31,253 nucleotides of DNA from CALCCV01 sp964388665. GTDB lineage: Bacteria; Bdellovibrionota; Bdellovibrionia; Bdellovibrionales; Bdellovibrionaceae. A program made the position numbers and the translations under genes. The notes beneath the pieces were generated by a model that saw nothing but the letters and a program-made list of their open reading frames with translations, was not told the origin of the DNA and searched no databases. The DNA lies in contig CAYMBJ010000043.1 in the NCBI GenBank assembly GCA_964388665.1, positions 1 to 31,253 of the forward strand, in the 5' to 3' direction. Shown piece by piece: positions 24,587-31,253 of the stretch (positions are counted from its first letter, which is position 1; each line of letters opens with the position of its first letter).

Positions 24587-25234
24587 ATGAATTCAAAGGT
24601 TTTGCCAATCACCAAATCCGCTGCGAAAAGATCTGCTGTGAAAAGATCTGCTGTGAAATTTATAAAATCAATTTTTTCCCTAAAGGGATTGGCATTGATT
24701 TCGTTGCTGGCCATCGCCATTTTGAGTCGTTGGCTGCCGCATCCGCCCAATATGACTGCAGTGGGTGCAATTGGGCTGCTCTACGGGTATTTGGGCCTGC
24801 GTCATCACACGTCCTCAGGTGCACTCAATTCGATCTACCTTTTGCCAATCGTTGCGATGTTCATTTCTGATTTGTATTTGGGGTTACATCCTTATGTGCT
24901 CTTTGTTTACGGTGGAATTGCCTTTGCAACTCTGATTGGTGTTTTGTTTCGCAAGCAAAATGCATGGGTACTGATTCCTGGTGCGATGGCCTCAAGCTTG
25001 GGTTTTTTCTTTGTTTCTAACCTTGGCGTTTTCCTTTTGGGAAGTCACTATCCAAGAACGGCATTGGGATTTTGGGAGTGCTTTGGCTTTGCCCTGCCGT
25101 TTTTAAAGAACCAAATGGCAGGAGACCTGCTCTGGACAGGTGGTCTGTACACTGTATACGTGGCGCTGATGGCGGCCGTAAAGCATGTGGCGACAGATGT
25201 CCCTGACAAATCACTGGCCTCCCCTTTGACTTGA
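24587..25234 (+). CDS. DUF6580 membrane protein, possible transporter
   Basis: This encodes 215 aa with about five hydrophobic helices. Family marks are RWLPHPPNMTAVGAIGLLYG, the ISDLYLGLHPYVLFVYGGI block, SNLGVFLLGSHYP, and a late FALPFLKNQMAGDLLWTGGL. The layout resembles small substrate-binding membrane components of vitamin transporters (ECF S-type), but the substrate is unknown. The first 25 residues are a Lys/Arg/Ser-rich stretch (KRSAVKRSAVK) encoded by two exact 15-base repeats. A ribosome site AAGGAG lies 7-8 bases before the ATG. Confidence 0.82.
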   Translation: MNSKVLPITKSAAKRSAVKRSAVKFIKSIFSLKGLALISLLAIAILSRWLPHPPNMTAVGAIGLLYGYLGLRHHTSSGALNSIYLLPIVAMFISDLYLGLHPYVLFVYGGIAFATLIGVLFRKQNAWVLIPGAMASSLGFFFVSNLGVFLLGSHYPRTALGFWECFGFALPFLKNQMAGDLLWTGGLYTVYVALMAAVKHVATDVPDKSLASPLT

Positions 25235-25257
25235 TCTTTGGCAGATTGGATTTTATC

Positions 25258-25295
25258 GCCTCGGAGCTATTTTTGAGTTGAGGCTAGGTTTTTTT
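25258..25295 (+). terminator. Terminator between DUF6580 and purE
   Basis: GCCTC (25258-25262) pairs with GAGGC (25280-25284), extended by two G-T pairs, followed four bases later by seven T (25289-25295). It lies 24 bases after the DUF6580 stop and overlaps the purE stop on the other strand. The stem is short, so strength is uncertain. Confidence 0.5.
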
Positions 25296-25838
25296 GCGCT
25301 TTAGGTTTCGATTCATGGATTTTACTTTTTTCTTTAACTGGTCTTGATAACTTTTGAGTCTCTTCGTGAGCTCTGAGTCGCTCACAGCCAGAATTCTTGC
25401 GGCCAGTAATCCAGCATTGTAGGCATTTTCAATGGCAACCGTCGCGACGGGAATTCCCTTTGGCATTTGCACAATGGACAGCAAGCTGTCCAGACCATCG
25501 AGTTTGGTGGCAATGACGGGTACGCCCACAACAGGCAAGTGAGTTAGGCTTGCGATCATGCCTGGAAGGTGCGCCGCCCCTCCGGCTCCGGCAATGATCA
25601 CGCTAATGCCATTGGCTTCGGCTTCGTGTGAAAATTTATACATGGCTTCGGGAGTGCGATGTGCCGAAACCACCTGAGCAAAATTAGGCACCTTCAATGC
25701 ATCTAATGCAATTTTAGCTTGCTCCATGGTTGGCCAATCTGACTGGCTGCCCATAACAATTGCGACGGACTTCCTCTCTGTGGACTTCCTTTTTGTGGAT
25801 TTCTTTTTTGTAAACTTCTCTTTTGCTGTTGTCTTCAT
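25284..25838 (-). CDS. purE: N5-carboxyaminoimidazole ribonucleotide mutase
   Basis: This encodes 184 aa. PurE rearranges N5-CAIR to CAIR in purine synthesis. Class I marks are VAIVMGSQSDWPTM, VVSAHRTPEAM and IAGAGGAAHLPGMIASLT. The enzyme proper begins at about residue 24; before it is an added Lys-rich leader (KKKSTKRKSTERKS) encoded by about four degenerate 15-base repeats. The C-terminus also has a basic tail (LKKKVKSMNRNLKRKKT). The start overlaps the purK stop by ATGA, so the pair is translationally coupled. Confidence 0.95.
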   Translation of the reverse strand: MKTTAKEKFTKKKSTKRKSTERKSVAIVMGSQSDWPTMEQAKIALDALKVPNFAQVVSAHRTPEAMYKFSHEAEANGISVIIAGAGGAAHLPGMIASLTHLPVVGVPVIATKLDGLDSLLSIVQMPKGIPVATVAIENAYNAGLLAARILAVSDSELTKRLKSYQDQLKKKVKSMNRNLKRKKT

Positions 25839-26977
25839 AGCTTGATTGAATTTCTTTCTTTGAGTGTGATCGCAACCAGCTTTTTTAGGCTCTTTGCTAG
25901 GGAAGACGGAGATTGATTTTTATAAAGCAAGCGGTTCAAATGACCCATCTTTCTGCCCATGCGACTTTCATTTTTTCCGTACCAGTGCAAATGACTTTCT
26001 ATCTTGTCAGGAAGCCGAATGTTCTTGCCTCCTTTACCTATGAGATTGACCATAACGAAGCCGGGAGTCAAGGCCTGAGGAGCGCGCAGTCGTTTGCCTG
26101 AAATGGCAAGCAGATGACAATGAAATTGGTCAAATTGAAATGCGTCCATGGTGTAATGAGCGGAGTTGTGCACGCGTGGAGCCACTTCGTTGACAAAAAG
26201 TTTTTGATCGATCTCAAACAATTCAAAGGCAATGGCGCCAACAAAATCTATCTTTACCAGGTAGCGCCGCAGCTGATTGAGTAGTTTTTTGTAATTTGGA
26301 TTTTGCGTGGGCCCCAGCACCCAATCACAGCGATTGTCCACCTGATGAGATTCAACAAGTGGAAAATCTATGATGCTGTTATCACGACTTCGAACCAAGA
26401 GCACAGCCAATTCGCGATCAAAAGGAATGAACTCTTCTGCAAGCCATTTGTGATTGGCAAACTGAGCTTGCCATGTGGCACGCCCAGGTGAGCGAAACAC
26501 ATGGGTCCCATAGCCATCATAGCCGTGGGTTCTTTGTTTCAAGACAAAGCCTTTTTTAAATGTCTCTGCAGCGACGGCAAAGCTCTCTTTGGAATCCACG
26601 TCCATAAATCGAGCGGTGGCAATTCCGTGCCTTTTGAGACTTTCTTTTTGTGGAATACGATCTTGCAAAAGAGCGATGGAGGCAGGGCTTGGCCAGATCG
26701 GCAGGCCTTGGTGTTTGCTTTGCACTCTGAGAAACTGATCGGCATTATAAAATTCACTCTCAATGGTGAGTATGTCGACGATTTTAGCAAACTTGGCCAA
26801 GTCGCCATAGCGGTGACCATCACCCTGATGCCAGTGGTGGGTCACCTGTGCGGCGGGTTCATGCTGATCTTTGCACAGGATGTGCATTTCATAACCCAAT
26901 TCCCAGCCCCGCAAGCAGAGCATTCGTGCCAATTGGCCCCCGCCCACAATTCCTATTTTTAGTATTCCATTTGCCAT
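25835..26977 (-). CDS. purK: N5-carboxyaminoimidazole ribonucleotide synthase
   Basis: This encodes 380 aa, an ATP-grasp enzyme that makes N5-CAIR from AIR, bicarbonate and ATP. Visible are the N-terminal nucleotide fold GIVGGGQLARML, ATP-grasp segments FVLKQRTHGYDGYGTHVF and AFELFEID..LFVNEVAPRVHNSAHYT, and the late MGRKMGHLNRL. Length is normal. A perfect TATAAT lies on the minus strand at 27002-26997 without a clear -35, and no Shine-Dalgarno is seen. It is divergent from the dus gene and upstream of purE in the usual purK-purE or purE-purK partnership. Confidence 0.95.
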   Translation of the reverse strand: MANGILKIGIVGGGQLARMLCLRGWELGYEMHILCKDQHEPAAQVTHHWHQGDGHRYGDLAKFAKIVDILTIESEFYNADQFLRVQSKHQGLPIWPSPASIALLQDRIPQKESLKRHGIATARFMDVDSKESFAVAAETFKKGFVLKQRTHGYDGYGTHVFRSPGRATWQAQFANHKWLAEEFIPFDRELAVLLVRSRDNSIIDFPLVESHQVDNRCDWVLGPTQNPNYKKLLNQLRRYLVKIDFVGAIAFELFEIDQKLFVNEVAPRVHNSAHYTMDAFQFDQFHCHLLAISGKRLRAPQALTPGFVMVNLIGKGGKNIRLPDKIESHLHWYGKNESRMGRKMGHLNRLLYKNQSPSSLAKSLKKLVAITLKERNSIKL

Positions 26978-27082
26978 AGATGTTCATTGCAGAAAAATTA
27001 TAGTTAGACAAGAATCTATGGCAGTGATTAACTTTCAGTTTTTCGGATTGGGCTCTAAGGCGGCTTCCGCGTTGGAAATGAT

Positions 27083-28216
27083 GTGTTAGAAGTAGAAGTT
27101 GCAGAAAAACAGAAGTCTAGATCGATAGCACTCGGGCCCTTGCAGCTCAATTTTCCGCTCTGCCTTGCCCCCATGGTGGGCCTGTCGCATGCGCCCCTGC
27201 GCGAGGTGTGCCGTTGGTATTTGCCACCTGGTGCGCGCACCATCTGGCCCACCGAAATGCTCAATTCTCGGCGCTTGCCTAACGAGAGGTTGGGCGAAAC
27301 CCCAGAAACTCTGATGGAGCCAAATCTCGGCCTTTTGCCGGCGCAGGGAAACCTGATGCCGCAGGCCAATCTGTTGGTGCCGCAGATATTGGGCAACGAG
27401 GCCGAACCCATAGCCAAGAGCATTCGTGCGCTCGAAGCCTGGGGCGCTGTGGGTATCGATATCAATATGGGGTGTCCGGTAAAAAAGGCTCTCAAGCACA
27501 ATTATGGCGTGGCATTGATGGGTGATGCTCATTACGCGCGGGAAGTGGTGAGATTTGCCGTAGAGAGTTCCTCTTTGCCAGTTTCGGTAAAGTTGCGCGT
27601 CTACGGCGAGGGTTTAGGTGCTGAGGCTTTTTTGGATTTTGTGGGAGGTCTCGTGGATGCTGGGGCTCAGTGGTTGTGTTTGCATCCGCGCCCACCCGAG
27701 GTCAAGCGTCGCGGGCATGCCGACTGGGCGCAGATTGCATGGTTAAAGAAATCAATAAGTGTCCCTCTGATTGGTAACGGTGATGTTCAGACCCTTGATG
27801 ACATTTTGCGAATGCTGCAAGAGACACAATGTGATTTGGTGATGGCTGGGCGTGGGTTGGCCGCGCGACCTTGGCTTTTCTGGCAATTGGGTGAGGCCCT
27901 CGGTTTTGCGCCGCCAGCTGCCGCTCACTTGGATGGGCGAATGCGCAAAGTCCCGCGCACACCAGAGGAAGAGGCGCAAGAGTATGGGCGGGTCATCCTG
28001 CACTTGATTGAAATTATGAGTCGCTCGTTCGCTCCCCCCTTGGCGCTGCGAAAATTGCGCTTTTATTTAAAGACCACTTCGGTGTGGTTGGATTTTGGCC
28101 ATACGTTGCAATCTCTTGCTCACAGGGCAGATCATATCTCCGAGTTGCCGCCCCTGATTGTTAAATTCTTTGAATCTCCGCACAGAATGTTTGCCAGAAC
28201 AGATCTTCGCGAATAA
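27083..28216 (+). CDS. tRNA-dihydrouridine synthase
   Basis: This encodes 377 aa with a GTG start (27083) preceded only by TGGAAA. It is an FMN enzyme reducing uridines in tRNA. Family marks are LCLAPMVGLSHAPLREV, the catalytic Cys in DINMGCPVKKALKHNYGVALM (split here at GCP), SVKLRVYG, LHPRPPEVKRRGHADW, and the FMN phosphate-binding LIGNGDVQTLDD and VMAGRGLAARPW. The C-terminal helical recognition domain follows. The subfamily (DusA, B or C) cannot be fixed by eye. The N-terminal 14 residues are poorly supported and the start may lie downstream. Confidence 0.9.
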   Translation: MLEVEVAEKQKSRSIALGPLQLNFPLCLAPMVGLSHAPLREVCRWYLPPGARTIWPTEMLNSRRLPNERLGETPETLMEPNLGLLPAQGNLMPQANLLVPQILGNEAEPIAKSIRALEAWGAVGIDINMGCPVKKALKHNYGVALMGDAHYAREVVRFAVESSSLPVSVKLRVYGEGLGAEAFLDFVGGLVDAGAQWLCLHPRPPEVKRRGHADWAQIAWLKKSISVPLIGNGDVQTLDDILRMLQETQCDLVMAGRGLAARPWLFWQLGEALGFAPPAAAHLDGRMRKVPRTPEEEAQEYGRVILHLIEIMSRSFAPPLALRKLRFYLKTTSVWLDFGHTLQSLAHRADHISELPPLIVKFFESPHRMFARTDLRE

Positions 28217-28243
28217 ATTGAGCCAATTACAAAGGAGTCAACT

Positions 28244-28681
28244 ATGAATTTTGCTAAAGTGATTTTGCCAGCGAGTTTGGTCTGTGTCTTTTCTTTTTCG
28301 TCCATTGCCAACGCGGCCAAGGATGCCACCAAAGCTAGTGGCGCAAAAGTAAAAAAGGAAACCGTCGAGGCGGTTGAGGCCACCAAAGAATACGCAGTTG
28401 AACAGAAAGAAGAATTCGTAAAAACAACCTCTGACAAGATCGAAGAGTTAGAGAAAAATATCTCTGAACTTAAGAGCAAAGCAAAATCCACCAAGGACAA
28501 AGTCTCAAAAAAGTGGAACCAAGAGGTGTTAAAGTTGGAGCGAAAAAAGGACACATTGAAAAAAGATCTGGCCAAGTTACAAAAGAGCACCGGTTCTGCA
28601 TGGGAAAAGATGAAAGATGGTGTGTCGACAGCTCTAGATGATCTGGAATCTGGCTATGATGAAGCCGTAAAAGAATTCTAA
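28244..28681 (+). CDS. Periplasmic coiled-coil protein
   Basis: This encodes 145 aa. A signal peptide (MNFAKVILPASLVCVFSF) is cleaved after IANA. The remainder is almost entirely charged helix rich in Lys, Glu and Ala with heptad-like spacing (EFVKTTSDKIEELEKNISEL), so an extended coiled coil outside the cytoplasm is likely. It resembles small apolipoprotein-like or Lpp-like helical proteins only in character. GGAG lies 7-8 bases before the ATG. A strong hairpin terminator follows, so it ends its transcript; it lies 27 bases after the dus gene. Confidence 0.78.
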   Translation: MNFAKVILPASLVCVFSFSSIANAAKDATKASGAKVKKETVEAVEATKEYAVEQKEEFVKTTSDKIEELEKNISELKSKAKSTKDKVSKKWNQEVLKLERKKDTLKKDLAKLQKSTGSAWEKMKDGVSTALDDLESGYDEAVKEF

Positions 28682-28689
28682 TTCCCCAT

Positions 28690-28761
28690 GAGCCTATCCC
28701 AAAATTCAATTCTGGCTTCCTCGCGACGAACTCAATTTTGTGATAGGCTCTGAGCTTTTTT
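28690..28761 (+). terminator. Long-stem terminator after the coiled-coil gene
   Basis: GAGCCTATCCCAAAATT (28690-28706) pairs with 28734-28750 with a single mismatch over 17 bp, enclosing a 27-base loop. The run TTTTTT at 28756-28761 follows. It begins 8 bases after the stop codon. Confidence 0.75.
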
Positions 28762-28881
28762 GGTTGCTGGCAGTGAACGCTTTGTTGTCGACCACCGTTG
28801 CTTCTCCGTTTTTTTTTGATTACAAGCCCTCCAACACGAGTTCGTCATTTCGACGATCGAAAATAAAAGGGAGAGATTACT

Positions 28882-29141
28882 ATGAATAGACTTAAGTGAT
28901 TTCAGTCACTGCGAGTGTCGTTTTTAGTGGTCACGACCGCCGCCCTGGTTCTTCTGGGGCGGGCTTTAGCGATTCCTCCAAGAATTATTGTCTACCTTTT
29001 ATGTATAACCTGAAAAAACCTTATCGTTGAACCAATTGCTACTTTGCTCGCGACTGTGCGGAGACTTACCAGGTCACCCTTGGTGAGTTGACTCAACAAT
29101 TTTCTCATACTTGTGCGCTTCATAGTGAGACCTTTTACTAA
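28882..29141 (+). pseudogene. Broken gene for a small secreted Cys-containing protein
   Basis: A GGGAGA ribosome site and ATG at 28882 open MNRLK, then TGA (28897-28899). The same frame continues as a clear signal peptide (FQSLRVSFLVVTTAALVLL, ending RALA). At about 28965-28975 the sense passes to another frame reading DSSKNYCLPFMYNLKKPYR, a second TGA (29028-29030), then TNCYFARDCAETYQVTLGE and further to TAA at 29139. Together these would be one about 85-residue exported protein with four or five Cys. Two stops and a frameshift mean a decayed gene, unless the assembly is wrong here. I do not recognise the family. Confidence 0.6.
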
Positions 29142-29340
29142 TCAATATTCAGCACCTTAGGATTTGCTCAACAGCCGCTCAACGGAATGTCCTCAAGGTA
29201 GACCTTTTGAACTATTAGAGGTGTAAAGCGAATGCTAAATTGAAGTCACGCAAATGAAATGATGAGATAAGTAAATTCAAAAGCGAACAGTATTTTCTAA
29301 ACGTTGGACCGTTGGCGCGATTAGATTCAGGGGAGGAAAA
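29142..29340. other. Gap before the beta-helix gene
   Basis: About 200 bases with no gene on either strand that I can support. Similar nonamers (AGACCTTTT) occur at about 29128 and 29201. The end holds a GGGAGG ribosome site for the 29341 start. Confidence 0.4.
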
Positions 29341-30357
29341 ATGGGATCTATGTCTATAGCGAATATCAGAAATCTTTGGCGACCAATGGCTGCGGCCGTC
29401 GTGGCAGCGGTGATGGGCCTACCAACCGCTGGTGCCGCCACGCTCACCGCCGCAGACTGCGGTGTCAATGCCGTGCAAGCCGCCATCAATGCTGCCGCTC
29501 ACGGCGACACCGTGACCATTCCCAACGGCACGTGCACTTGGGACAGCGGTCTTGCCACCAACAAACAAATCAAACTCCAAGGTCAGACTAAAGGCGCAGT
29601 GAAGCTCTTTATGGGAAGTGGCCTCAGCACATGGGACATGTCAATGCTGCATTTCACGACGGGCGCAAGCTACAGCACTGAGATCAGCAATCTGCAGTTT
29701 GGAAATCGCGCTGGGGCGGCGGGAAGTTTCATCCGCATCAATGGCTCGGTCAGCGATCAACCACCGCTCATTCATGACAATTTTTTCAGCTCCTCGGGCG
29801 GGATTTTGAAATCATCCGCTTTCACCGTTATGGCGGTGGAGTGATCTATAACAACCAATTCCAGGGTCTGAGCACCAACCAGCAGTACTTTGCCTCTGGT
29901 TGTATTCAGGTTAAGGATGGCGGCGGTGAAAATTCATGGGCGGCGCCCTCGACCATGGGGGCCAGTGCTACCAATGGACGAAACAACGTGTACATCGAAG
30001 ACAATATTTTTACCAACATCGGCGTGGTTGATGCCGACGATGGTTCCCGCGTCGTCCTTCGCCGCAACACTCTGACGGACGCTCCGATAGCCACCCATGG
30101 GGCGGATACCTCTTGGATCGGCCTTCGCCATTTTGAGATTTACGACAATACTTTTCGCTTTCATGCGAGCGGAACCTTCACCCTATACGACATCGACGGC
30201 CACGTGGTTTCGGGACAATACCCGCTCAATCTCCAAGCGTGGTCCGATTTTCGCGGCGGCACCGGGGTGATCACCGGCAACTGGATTGAAGACATCAATT
30301 CGCAATGGTGGGGAAACAAATCGGAGTTCAGACTGCAGATCCAGCAGGCTGACCGAA
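29341..30357 (+). pseudogene. Frameshifted secreted beta-helix protein (pectate-lyase-like fold)
   Basis: GGGAGG precedes an ATG at 29341. A signal peptide (WRPMAAAVVAAVMGLPTAGA) leads into VQAAINAAAHGDTVTIPNGT and CTW, the typical first turn of right-handed beta-helix proteins. The frame reads sensibly to about 29790, then ends at 29844 in unrelated residues. The other frame picks up FEIIRFHRYGGGVIYNN before 29841 and continues the helix turns (NVYIEDNIFTNI, RHFEIYDNTFRF, GVITGNWIEDINSQWWGN). A one-base change between 29784 and 29808 (in TCGGGCGGGA) explains this. The second frame runs to TGA at 30398, but its last residues look foreign, so the gene is also cut at about 30350. It may have been a surface polysaccharide-binding or degrading protein. 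Confidence 0.72.
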
Positions 30358-31125
30358 ATGCCCTTTGGAGATCTTTCAAGCTTCATACTACTAGATGAAA
30401 CTCTGGCTGCGGTTACTGCAGCCTACTATCAAAAAACACTCGAATCCTTTTCACATGGGAGCTATATTGATCAAAATTCACCTAGACGAATTTCCCCAAA
30501 GGATGCGGGGTTTGCGCTATTTGAAGAGCAGGGGAATTTCTCGAATCTATTTGACAAAAATCAATCAAATTCAGATTCCACCGGTCTCTTCGATTTCCTT
30601 AAAGTTTTGTTCTTTAGCGCTGACCGAACCCAGGTCATGTCCGCGGCCGCCAAAACCATTATCAATGAAATCTCAAATGTGTATTTTGGCCGAAATGTAA
30701 ATTCTCGTGAACTTGTTCACCTTTCGCCTGACGCAGCACTTGCTTGGTCTCGAAATTCAGGAGGCAAAGCCCTCTTTTCACCTTTGGCCTTGCTCGAACA
30801 GCAACTCGGACTCGAAATCAGTGATCAGGCAATAGGGCTAATGGAGGATTTGCCTAACAATTCTGTTGCACTTCTGGACTCTGTGAACGGTCAAAAGCAT
30901 GCTACAAATTTAGGACAGATCTTGGAGTTATTAAAATCGGTTGAGGAAAAAATCAATGCTCCTGCAAGTCAATCTTGCGAGATATTCGAAAAGGCAACTC
31001 AATCAGATGATGGCCTACAGGGCTACCTGGGAAAAGCCACAAATGGCTCGTGTAAACCTAACGGCCATGGCGTTATTCCCTCAGGACCGGTTAGATTCTG
31101 CATTCAGCCCACAAGCAAATTCTGA
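30358..31125 (+). CDS. Unrecognised helical protein, probably a fragment
   Basis: This encodes 255 aa from the ATG at 30358 (MPFGDLSSFILLDETLAAV); the frame is open further back into the beta-helix gene, where it is out of phase and meaningless. The sequence is mainly helical, with ADRTQVMSAAAKTIINEISN, LFSPLALLEQQLGLEI and a C-terminal stretch containing two Cys pairs (SCEIFEKA, GSC..., RFCIQP). The base composition is visibly more AT-rich than the preceding gene. No ribosome site of note precedes the ATG, so this is probably the 3' part of a gene whose beginning was replaced. I recognise no family. Confidence 0.45.
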   Translation: MPFGDLSSFILLDETLAAVTAAYYQKTLESFSHGSYIDQNSPRRISPKDAGFALFEEQGNFSNLFDKNQSNSDSTGLFDFLKVLFFSADRTQVMSAAAKTIINEISNVYFGRNVNSRELVHLSPDAALAWSRNSGGKALFSPLALLEQQLGLEISDQAIGLMEDLPNNSVALLDSVNGQKHATNLGQILELLKSVEEKINAPASQSCEIFEKATQSDDGLQGYLGKATNGSCKPNGHGVIPSGPVRFCIQPTSKF

Positions 31126-31200
31126 TTGTGAATTTTTTAAAAAATAACCACTCCCTAATCTAAGGAAGTAGATCCTAACACCAAATCGCTTCGATAAGGG

Positions 31201-31253
31201 TGAACTTCCCCCGATTTGACGGACACTTTTCTAGCATCTGACGCCCCTAAAAA
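31201..31253 (+). mobile_element. Possible left end of an IS3-family insertion sequence
   Basis: TGAACTTCCCCC at 31201-31212, followed by GATTTGACGGACACTTTT, resembles the terminal repeats of some IS3-family elements (TGA.C...CCCC, then GGACACTTTT or TAGACA). The transposase and the other end would lie beyond the window, so this rests on resemblance alone. The upstream 75 bases (31126-31200) hold nothing recognisable. Confidence 0.35.

Noticed and set aside
28897..29030. The two TGA codons read as selenocysteine
   Set aside because: One lies in the signal peptide, a frameshift separates them, and no SECIS-like hairpin was seen, so gene decay is simpler.

Overview
The window is about 31 kb of chromosomal bacterial DNA with moderate base composition. 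The genes suggest a Gram-negative predatory-type or related bacterium of the Bdellovibrionota. The signs are a receiver/TPR regulator beginning with an LIVEPSSAF-type motif, an HNH endonuclease of a type that I recall as multi-copy in that group, a Ski2-like DUF3516 helicase, a DUF1800/DUF1501 pair, DUF6580, and lipoproteins with relaxed lipoboxes. This placement is inference from family recall; there is no rRNA or other phylogenetic marker here, and I see no tRNA or CRISPR array.

Layout. 52-2799: a small single-pass membrane protein, divergent from a regulatory pair (a small protein overlapping a degenerate receiver/TPR protein), then a small protein with a basic Gly-rich tail. 2830-5851: a YbiT-type ABC-F ATPase divergent from a DTW-domain tRNA modification enzyme, then a lipoprotein. 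5953-9612: an RhlE-type RNA helicase and a CPA2 cation:proton antiporter. 9723-14160: a minus-strand cell-envelope operon of DUF1800 lipoprotein, Tat-exported DUF1501 protein, outer-membrane barrel and c-type cytochrome lipoprotein. 14543-17955: trigger factor, HNH endonuclease and SSB on the plus strand. 17956-18226: a compound palindromic/direct repeat between convergent genes. 18227-22248: secreted Cys-rich protein, Ski2-like helicase and YgjP metallopeptidase in one tight minus-strand unit. 22470-25234: acetyl-CoA synthetase and a DUF6580 membrane protein. 25284-28216: purE/purK divergent from a tRNA-dihydrouridine synthase. 28244-28681: a periplasmic coiled-coil protein with a good terminator.

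The last 2.5 kb (28800-31253) has a different character. It holds a signal-peptide gene broken by two stops and a frameshift, a secreted beta-helix (pectate-lyase-like) gene broken by a frameshift and then fused out of frame to an unrelated, more AT-rich reading frame, and, at the very edge, a sequence resembling the terminal inverted repeat of an IS3-family element. It looks like a decaying, recombination-prone junction.

Functionally most of the window is housekeeping: translation and RNA (ABC-F, DTW enzyme, RhlE, Dus, Ski2-like helicase, trigger factor), DNA maintenance (SSB), purine synthesis (PurE/PurK) and acetate activation (Acs). The best candidates for something undescribed are the DUF1800/DUF1501/barrel/cytochrome operon, the degenerate receiver with its overlapping partner, the ABC-F lacking its second catalytic glutamate, the palindromic element downstream of ssb, and in-frame short tandem repeats inside several housekeeping genes.
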